Source: Actinomycetota bacterium
Lineage (GTDB): Bacteria > Actinomycetota > Actinomycetes > Mycobacteriales > Micromonosporaceae
Direction: 5' to 3'
NCBI GenBank assembly: GCA_005885115.1
Contig: VAXX01000001.1
Coordinates: forward strand, 1 to 5,071
Length of the DNA stretch: 5,071 nucleotides
Position 1 is the first letter of the stretch. Each line of letters opens with the position of its first letter. A model generated the notes under the pieces. The model was not told where the DNA came from. It saw only the letters and a program-made list of their open reading frames with translations, and did no database searches. The position numbers were made by a program, and so were the translations under genes. Positions 1-4,177 of this stretch are shown here, one piece after another.

Positions 1-50
1 CATCACGGCAAACCATGGCGAGCCTGCTCCCACGTGGAGAAAACAGGGCA

Positions 51-80
51 TTGACCGACGTGTATCGGTCGGAGTAACGT
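51..80 (+). promoter_or_regulatory. Candidate sigma-70/HrdB-type promoter for the secreted protein gene
   Basis: A TTGACC -35-like hexamer (51-56) is followed after 18 bases by TAACGT (75-80), which fits the actinobacterial -10 consensus TANNNT. Transcription would start near base 87, leaving a leader of about 110 bases before the ATG at 198. Most of the spacer is taken up by an inverted repeat (53-70), so a repressor could block the polymerase here. The call rests on consensus resemblance only. A second TANNNT match (105-110) lacks a -35 partner. Confidence 0.45.
53..70. promoter_or_regulatory. Inverted-repeat operator candidate inside the promoter
   Basis: GACCGA (53-58) and TCGGTC (65-70) are perfect reverse complements separated by six bases. 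The repeat overlaps the end of the -35 hexamer and lies mostly within the promoter spacer, a common place for a repressor site. Its size and GACCGA half-sites resemble operators of TetR-family repressors, but no TetR gene is in the window, so the binding protein is unknown. The twofold symmetry is seen directly; the operator role is inferred. Confidence 0.4.
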
Positions 81-89
81 CCCGGTCCA

Positions 90-110
90 ACTGTAAAACT
101 TCCTTACAGT
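90..110 (+). repeat. Perfect 7-bp inverted repeat at the predicted mRNA 5' end
   Basis: ACTGTAA (90-96) and TTACAGT (104-110) are perfect reverse complements around a seven-base loop. CCAA (87-90) and TTGG (113-116 region) could extend the stem across a two-base bulge. If the promoter at 51-80 is real, the stem-loop forms within a few bases of the transcript 5' end, where it could protect the mRNA. It could instead be a second protein-binding site. It is AT-rich compared with its surroundings, which makes the symmetry stand out. Confidence 0.4.
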
Positions 111-188
111 GATTGGCCCCACCACCCCGGACCGGCCCCGTCAGGTCGCCGATGTGAGCCGTCGCCGGTGCTTCCCTGTCCCCGATCT

Positions 189-195
189 GGAGGTG
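189..195 (+). promoter_or_regulatory. Shine-Dalgarno site fixing the start at 198
   Basis: GGAGGTG lies just before the ATG at 198, with four bases between the GGAGG core and the start codon. This strong site favours 198 over the in-frame GTG at 168, which would place ten extra residues ahead of an otherwise standard signal peptide. Confidence 0.8.
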
Positions 196-197
196 CC

Positions 198-701
198 ATG
201 AGGAAACGCGTCCTGATCGCGGCGATCGCCGCCCCGATCATCGCGGCCGCCGTCGTACTGACCGGCACGAGCTTCGCCGCGACCGCACAGGCCAGCAGGA
301 CCCAGAAGATGTACGTCACGCTGTACGGCTGGCCGGACAACTCGCCCCCCGGTGACGGCACCGCGTTCGGCTCCGGCCACGCCGGCGGCGTCGGTACGTT
401 CGCGAAGCCGATCACGTTCGCCACGGACCAGCACGAGCTCAAGCCCGGCACCAAGGTCTATTACCCGTACCTCAAGCGCTACTTCATCATGCAGGACGAG
501 TGTGTCGCGTGTGACCACGACTGGTCGAAGAGGAAGTGGCACATCGACCTGTGGATCGGTGGCAAGGGCGAGAACAAGGGCAAGGTCATCGCGTGTGAGG
601 ACGCGCTCACCCGGTCCGGCCCGGTGATCATCAACCCGCCGTCCAACGAACCGGTGAGCACCACGCCGCTGTTCAAGGGCGGCAAGTGCTACCACCCGTA
701 G
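198..701 (+). CDS. Secreted small double-psi beta-barrel-like protein, function unknown
   Basis: This 167-residue protein has a clear signal peptide: basic residues 2-4, a hydrophobic core at about 5-26, and an AQA site predicting cleavage after A32. The mature part is about 135 residues. It starts MYVTLYGWPDNSPPG (38-52), then has an AGGVGTF turn (62-68) and PITFAT (71-76). Next come PGTKVYYPYLKRYF (83-96), QDECVACDHDW (99-109) and HIDLWIGG (115-122). Cysteines 102, 105, 133 and 164 could form two disulfides. The order of YG, G-rich, PGTKVYY and D...IDLW elements resembles RlpA/3D/barwin-type double-psi beta-barrels, with D100 and D117 placed like the acid pair of 3D domains. From memory, similar secreted proteins occur in actinomycetes and filamentous fungi. 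An enzymatic role on cell wall or plant polysaccharide is possible but not shown. It is monocistronic, behind its own promoter. The gene is certain; the fold assignment is moderate. Confidence 0.9.
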   Translation: MRKRVLIAAIAAPIIAAAVVLTGTSFAATAQASRTQKMYVTLYGWPDNSPPGDGTAFGSGHAGGVGTFAKPITFATDQHELKPGTKVYYPYLKRYFIMQDECVACDHDWSKRKWHIDLWIGGKGENKGKVIACEDALTRSGPVIINPPSNEPVSTTPLFKGGKCYHP

Positions 702-714
702 GTCCCGCACCGCT

Positions 715-772
715 CAACTGAGGTCCGCCGGTCGTCAGACCGGCGGACCTCAGTTGGTCCGCCGGTCTGACG
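715..772. terminator. Arm-sharing tandem hairpins, probable bidirectional terminator
   Basis: Two perfect hairpins compete for one arm. The first pairs 715-733 with 738-756 (19 bp, four-base loop). The second pairs 733-749 with 756-772 (17 bp, six-base loop). GGTCCGCCGGTC occurs at 722-733 and again at 756-767, with its complement between them. The element begins 13 bases after the stop of the secreted protein gene and ends 38 bases before the stop of the convergent hydrolase gene, which fits termination from both sides. No U-tract follows on either strand, as is common for actinobacterial hairpin terminators. Confidence 0.75.
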
Positions 773-810
773 TCGGTCGTCGCTCGCCCGGCCACCAGCA
801 GATGGCAGCG

Positions 811-1476
811 TTACCCTCCGTGCTGCGCCAGCCTTGGGGATGACGTTGACGGCGGAGCACTGAGCCGCCTTTCGATCCATTCGCCGGCAGAGGTGGCTAT
901 GCGCGCCATTGACCCGGGGCGCGTGACAGCGCCGGCCGCGTCGAAGGTGTGGTTGGCGGCGGGGATCTCCACCAGCTCGATCTCGGGCGGGAGTGCCGGG
1001 AACTGGTCGGGTCGGCCGAATGGATCGCTGCCACCCTGGATGACCAGGGTCGGCCGGCCGGTGGCGAGCAGTTCGCGGGCGCTGCCCGGGCCCAGCAGCG
1101 GATAGGCCAGCGCCAGCACGGCGCGTGCGCCGAGTTCGACGGCGGTGCGGCAGGCGACCTGGGCGCCGGCGCTGCGGCCGCCGGCGATCATGGGCAGTCC
1201 CATGCCTGCGGCCGACGCCCAGACCGCGGTCCACGCCGCGTCGAGGGACGCTTCGTCCGCCGCGGCCCGGTTACCTTCGAGCCGGTACGGCTGGGTGACC
1301 AGGCCGACGAGGACCCCTCGTAAGGGCAGGGCCGTGGCGAGCGCCTGCAGGTCGGGTGCCTCGACGCCGGTCGCGGAGCCATGTCCGAGCAGCGCAACCG
1401 CCCTTGCGTTTCCGTCGGGCGGGTGCCACGTGATGCGCGCCTTGCCCACGGGGGTGTCGACGAGTTCGGTTGTCAT
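811..1476 (-). CDS. Alpha/beta hydrolase, KANL3/Tex30-like family
   Basis: This 221-residue protein appears to be a cytosolic alpha/beta hydrolase. LLGHGSATG (29-37) is the oxyanion-hole loop after the first core strand. AGGRSAG (98-104) is the nucleophile elbow, with S102 in G-x-S-x-G. GGSDPFG (148-154) holds the likely acid D151, and AANHTF (173-178) the likely base H176, so the full triad is present. The HGS loop, QPYR (62-65) and GGRSAG best match the KANL3/Tex30-like (dienelactone hydrolase-like) family, whose bacterial substrates are largely unknown. The C-terminus (about 207-221) is low in complexity and probably disordered. The ATG at 1474-1476 overlaps the stop of the upstream hydrolase by four bases, and GGAAGG (1481-1486, minus strand) is a suitable ribosome site. 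It is the last gene of the LysR-adjacent operon. The reading frame is open well upstream of this start, but that part is antisense-like and does not resemble a protein family. The exact substrate cannot be predicted. Confidence 0.9.
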   Translation of the reverse strand: MTTELVDTPVGKARITWHPPDGNARAVALLGHGSATGVEAPDLQALATALPLRGVLVGLVTQPYRLEGNRAAADEASLDAAWTAVWASAAGMGLPMIAGGRSAGAQVACRTAVELGARAVLALAYPLLGPGSARELLATGRPTLVIQGGSDPFGRPDQFPALPPEIELVEIPAANHTFDAAGAVTRPGSMARIATSAGEWIERRLSAPPSTSSPRLAQHGG

Positions 1477-2066
1477 GAGGCCTTCCGTGCGGTGCGGGCG
1501 TACTCCGATAGGAATTGGGCGGTCCGGGTGGCCACGGCCCCGCCTGGGATGACGTGGCCACCGGCGTGTTCGATGACGAGCGGATCGGTGAACCGGTCGG
1601 CGAGCAGCAGCGAATCGCGTTTGGGCACGATCACGTCGCCGCGGCCGATGATGTGTACCGAGGGGATCCTGAGCTTGTGCTGGAACAGCCTCGCGTGCTG
1701 AGGGAGGTTGCTCGTGAACCCGCCGACCATGATGGCGAAGCCGAAATCCGCCACGGGCCGCGGATGTTCGCTCTCGCGTACCGCGGCCAGCAGCCCGGTG
1801 AGGGCGGCGCCCTGGCTGAAGCCGAAGATGCCGTCGAAGGGCGGGCCGGAACTCATCAGGGCGCCGACCCAGTCGCGGGTACGCTCCCATCCGCTGAACC
1901 CCTCGTGCCACCAACCGAAGTCGCGTACGGACAACGACGGCGCGTCGACGAACACCAGCTCGACATCCGACGGGAGCGCGGACGCCAGTGGCGCCATCTG
2001 ACGCCGCAGGACTTCGGCATTGCCGTGGTAGCCGTGCAGACACAGGATCCGCAGGGCTGACCTCAC
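1473..2066 (-). CDS. FSH1-family serine hydrolase
   Basis: This 197-residue hydrolase starts ALRILCLHGYHGN (4-16), the typical FSH1 opening with the HG oxyanion loop. DAPS (41-44) and GWWHEGF (51-57) follow. The nucleophile elbow is GFSQGAAL (82-89, S84). GRGDVIVP (141-148) carries the acid D144, and HAGGHVIP (167-174) the base H171. The triad is complete and the length is normal for the family (yeast FSH1, human OVCA2, fungal thioesterase LovG), whose members cleave esters or thioesters. There is no signal peptide, so it probably acts in the cytosol. The start is GTG at 2064-2066, overlapping the preceding stop by four bases, with AGGGCGG (2071-2077, minus strand) as ribosome site. Its end overlaps the next hydrolase start in the same way, so all three genes are probably one coupled operon. 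The family is confident; ester or thioester substrate is inferred from family members only. Confidence 0.92.
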   Translation of the reverse strand: MRSALRILCLHGYHGNAEVLRRQMAPLASALPSDVELVFVDAPSLSVRDFGWWHEGFSGWERTRDWVGALMSSGPPFDGIFGFSQGAALTGLLAAVRESEHPRPVADFGFAIMVGGFTSNLPQHARLFQHKLRIPSVHIIGRGDVIVPKRDSLLLADRFTDPLVIEHAGGHVIPGGAVATRTAQFLSEYARTARKAS

Positions 2067-2461
2067 AGTGCCGCCCTGACCGCCTCGGCGACCTCGTGGT
2101 CGTTGTCCGGATAGCCCCCGCCGACTCCGACCGCACCGACCAGCGTGCCGTTGGCGTCGGTGACCGGGACACCGCCGGCGACAAAGGCCAGCGGGTCACG
2201 GAAGCCGGAGTCGATGCCGAACATGGCCGCGCCCGGCTGGACCGCGCCCGCCAGGTCCCGGGTCGGCGCTGCGAACATCACCGATGTCCGGGCCTTGGAC
2301 TGGCTCGCCTCCACGGAACCGAGAGCGGCTCCGTCCATACGGCACAGTGCGACAAGGTGCCCGCCGGCGTCCACAACGGTGATCGTGAACGCGATGCCCA
2401 GCTGTGCAGCCTTGTCCTTGCCCGCTTCGATCGCCTTCGCGGCGCTGTTCAACGTAATCAT
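2063..2461 (-). CDS. GlcG/HbpS-like DUF336 protein
   Basis: This 132-residue protein matches the GlcG/HbpS (DUF336) family along its whole length. It has an N-terminal helix (ITLNSAAKAIEAGKDKAAQ, 2-20), the signature VVDAGGHLVALCRMDGA (29-45), SKARTSVMF (55-63), GGVPVTDANGTLVGAVGVGGG (96-116) and a final helix DHEVAEAVRAAL (121-132). The family includes the haem-binding HbpS of Streptomyces and GlcG of glycolate loci; members often accompany oxidoreductases or degradative operons and many have no proven function. There is no signal peptide, so unlike HbpS this copy should stay in the cytosol. The ATG at 2459-2461 is preferred because GCAGGA (2469-2474, minus strand) lies seven bases upstream and family members start near this point. 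An in-frame ATG at 2504-2506 would add 15 residues of unlike sequence with poor ribosome binding. It is the first operon gene, divergent from the LysR gene. Haem or small-ligand binding is inferred. Confidence 0.88.
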   Translation of the reverse strand: MITLNSAAKAIEAGKDKAAQLGIAFTITVVDAGGHLVALCRMDGAALGSVEASQSKARTSVMFAAPTRDLAGAVQPGAAMFGIDSGFRDPLAFVAGGVPVTDANGTLVGAVGVGGGYPDNDHEVAEAVRAAL

Positions 2462-2532
2462 GGTGCCATCCTGCGGTCCAACCGAGCCATCCGTCCAATG
2501 AATCATTTCTCTTAACCCGATAGACTTTGTGC
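2462..2532. promoter_or_regulatory. Divergent control region between the LysR gene and hydrolase operon
   Basis: This 71-base gap must hold promoters for both directions and probably the LysR binding site. GCCATCC occurs at 2465-2471 and 2486-2492, exactly 21 bases apart, and GTCCAA at 2476-2481 and 2493-2498. CGGT (2474-2477) and ACCG (2481-2484) form a short inverted repeat. An AT-richer stretch (about 2497-2530) contrasts with the GC-rich surroundings. I could not find a convincing T-N11-A LysR box, so the exact operator is undecided. Confidence 0.5.
2521..2526 (+). promoter_or_regulatory. Candidate -10 element for leaderless LysR transcription
   Basis: TAGACT fits TANNNT and ends six bases before the ATG at 2533, so transcription would begin at or next to the start codon. 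No Shine-Dalgarno sequence precedes that ATG. Both points suggest a leaderless mRNA, which is common in actinobacteria. No good -35 hexamer is visible 17-18 bases upstream, as might be expected if the promoter depends on an activator or is weak. Confidence 0.4.
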
Positions 2533-3444
2533 ATGACCATCTCTCTCCGCCAGCTTGAGTACTTCGTGACCGTGGTCGACGAAGGTTCGTTCACCCGTGC
2601 GGCGGAGGTGTTACACGTGAGCCAGCCCGGGCTCTCGCACCAGATCCAGGCCCTGGAACGCGAGCTCGGCGGACCGCTGCTGGAACGGTTGCCGCGCAAG
2701 GTCCGGCTCACCCCGGCCGGCCGTACCGCACTCCCACACGCCCGGGCGAGCATCGCTCACGCGCAGCGGGCCAGCAGTGCCGCGCGACGGGCGCTCGGGG
2801 TCGAAACCGGGGAGCTGCACGTCGGCACACTCTTCTCGATCAGCGTCGGGATCCTGCCCGGCGCCCTGCGTACCTGGCGACGCAGCTACCCCGAACTGCA
2901 GGTCCACCTGGTCGAGTTCCGCCACACCGATGACCTCATCGCCGCCATGGAGGCCGGGCGCGCCGACGTCGCCGTCGGCCCGACACCTCCGGCCTGGGAC
3001 GGCCCCTGTCAAGACATCGGAGTCGAGGAATTCCTCATCGCCGCGGCTCCCGACGCCGCGTTGCCAGGTGAGGACCGGTCCCGGGTCAGGCTGGCCGACC
3101 TGGCCGAGGCCGAGTGGGTGCACTACACCCAGCCCAGCGGCCTTTCCGAGATTCTCGATCAATCCTGTGCTCGCGCGGGGTTCCAACCCCGGGTATCCGT
3201 GCGCACCGAACAAGGCCCGTCGGCGCTGAACCTGGCCCGCGCGGGGCTCGGCCTGGCCCTGCTTCCCGGCAACATCGTCCCGCCCGGATTCGACGGCCTC
3301 CTGCTGCGCGTCGAACCGCCCGTCCAGCGGCCGTTGTCGGTCTATACGCGCGTTCGCCCCGACCCCATCACCGAGGCGTTCGTAGCGGCGATCGCGGTCG
3401 AGACCCTCATCACGCCACCACACGTCACTGCGCGCCTGCGCTGA
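2533..3444 (+). CDS. LysR-family transcriptional regulator
   Basis: This 303-residue protein has the usual LysR length and order. The N-terminal winged helix-turn-helix covers about residues 1-62: LRQLEYFVTVVDEGSFTRAA, then HVSQPGLSHQIQALEREL as the recognition region, then the wing ending RKVRLTPAGR. A linker helix runs to about 90. The periplasmic-binding-like effector domain (about 93-295) begins GELHVGTLFSISVGILP and contains GRADVAVGP and ARAGLGLALLPGN, both typical landmarks. The ATG at 2533 gives the normal family N-terminus; the TTG at 2527 would add only two residues. It is divergent from the DUF336/two-hydrolase operon across 71 bases, the classic LysR layout, so it probably activates that operon in response to its substrate or a related metabolite and represses itself. 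The inducer is unknown. Nothing in the sequence suggests damage. Confidence 0.95.
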   Translation: MTISLRQLEYFVTVVDEGSFTRAAEVLHVSQPGLSHQIQALERELGGPLLERLPRKVRLTPAGRTALPHARASIAHAQRASSAARRALGVETGELHVGTLFSISVGILPGALRTWRRSYPELQVHLVEFRHTDDLIAAMEAGRADVAVGPTPPAWDGPCQDIGVEEFLIAAAPDAALPGEDRSRVRLADLAEAEWVHYTQPSGLSEILDQSCARAGFQPRVSVRTEQGPSALNLARAGLGLALLPGNIVPPGFDGLLLRVEPPVQRPLSVYTRVRPDPITEAFVAAIAVETLITPPHVTARLR

Positions 3445-3470
3445 TCACCGCCCAGGGTCGGGTGTTGTGC

Positions 3471-4157
3471 ATGGACGGTGCCGCACCGCGGCCTGGACGG
3501 CGGTGCCGAACAGCGTCCTCTGTCCCGTACCGCAGGGCCGTTCGGCCCTGCGCGAAGGGGGTCCGGCGGGGTACAAAGGCTGACATCGAGGTGGTCGGCG
3601 AGTCCGGTTCGGCCGTGGAGGCGACCAACCGGGCACCGGCGCTGCGCCCGGACGTGGCGATCCTCGACGCCCGGCTGCCCGACGGCAGCGGCATCGACGT
3701 GTGCCGGGACATCCGGGCCGTGGACCCGTCGATCAAGGGGCTGATCCTCACCTCGTACGAGGACGACGAGGCGCTGTTCGCCGCGATCATGGCGGGGGCG
3801 GCGGGCTACGTGCTCAAACAGATCAGGGGTACGGATCTGGTGGACGCGGTACGGCGGGTGGCGGCCGGGCAGTCGCTGCTGGACCCGGCGGTGACGGCGC
3901 GGGTACTGGAGCGGATCCGAACCGGTATCGAGGAGCCCTCGGAGCTGAAGGCACTGACCGATCAGGAGCGGCGGATCCTGGAGTACATCGCCGAGGGGCT
4001 GACCAACCACGAGATCGCCCAGCGGATGTTCCTCGCCGACAAGACCGTCAAGAACTACGTGTCCAGCGTGCTGGCCAAGCTCGGACTGGAACGGCGTACC
4101 CAGGCGGCGGTCCTGGCCACCCGCCTGCTCGGCGGCGCCGGCCGCAGGCCCGCCTAG
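3471..4157 (+). CDS. DevR/DosR-like NarL-family response regulator lacking the receiver N-terminus
   Basis: From about 3582 the frame matches DevR-type regulators closely. DIEVVGESGSAVEA is followed by RPDVAILDARLPDGSGIDVCRDI with phosphoacceptor D66, LTSYEDDEA with the conserved T94, and GYVLKQI with K116. A complete LuxR/NarL helix-turn-helix spans about 162-217 (LTDQERRILEYIAEGLTNHEIAQ, then TVKNYVSSVLAKLG). Residue numbers are from the ATG at 3471. The roughly 28 residues that should precede, with strand 1 and the acidic metal-binding pair (normally DDH), are absent. The first 37 residues are arginine-rich, have a weaker G/C third-position bias and contain a perfect hairpin. The only in-frame starts are the ATG at 3471, with a poorly placed ribosome site, and the GTG at 3591 with AAAGG (3575-3579). 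Without the acidic pair, normal phosphorylation is unlikely. It could be a pseudogene or a constitutive DNA-binding remnant. DevR-type regulators govern hypoxia or redox stress genes. It converges on the phosphoketolase gene with a 20-base gap. Confidence 0.75.
   Translation: MDGAAPRPGRRCRTASSVPYRRAVRPCAKGVRRGTKADIEVVGESGSAVEATNRAPALRPDVAILDARLPDGSGIDVCRDIRAVDPSIKGLILTSYEDDEALFAAIMAGAAGYVLKQIRGTDLVDAVRRVAAGQSLLDPAVTARVLERIRTGIEEPSELKALTDQERRILEYIAEGLTNHEIAQRMFLADKTVKNYVSSVLAKLGLERRTQAAVLATRLLGGAGRRPA
3531..3552 (+). terminator. GC-rich perfect hairpin after the LysR gene
   Basis: CGCAGGGCCG (3531-3540) and CGGCCCTGCG (3543-3552) are perfect reverse complements, giving nine base pairs around a four-base GTTC loop. 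It lies 86 bases beyond the LysR stop and is followed by a G-rich run rather than T residues. The most likely role is a terminator for the LysR transcript. It falls inside the 5' part of the response-regulator reading frame that shows no homology, which supports that part being non-coding. Confidence 0.55.
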
Positions 4158-4177
4158 TCCCGGATCAGGCATGCGGG

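Noticed and set aside
105..110. TACAGT as a second -10 element
   Set aside because: It fits TANNNT but has no -35-like hexamer at the right distance, and it is one arm of the inverted repeat at 90-110.
168..197. GTG at 168 as the start of the secreted protein
   Set aside because: It lacks a good ribosome site and would put ten residues, including a cysteine, before a standard signal peptide. The ATG at 198 has a strong Shine-Dalgarno site.
1477..2199. Upstream extension of the KANL3/Tex30-like hydrolase frame
   Set aside because: The frame stays open upstream of 1476, but the added residues are a shadow of the FSH1-family gene. The ATG at 1476 has a ribosome site and a coupled overlap, so a fusion protein is not supported.
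2462..2506. Longer DUF336 protein starting at 2506
   Set aside because: The extra 15 residues do not resemble the family, the ribosome site is poor, and the ATG at 2461 has AGGA at a suitable distance. It is not fully excluded.
4142..4176. Imperfect hairpin between the convergent regulator and phosphoketolase genes
   Set aside because: CCGCA/TGCGG plus GCC/GGC across a mismatch, with a 17-base loop, is weak and overlaps the end of the regulator coding sequence. Chance pairing in GC-rich DNA explains it.
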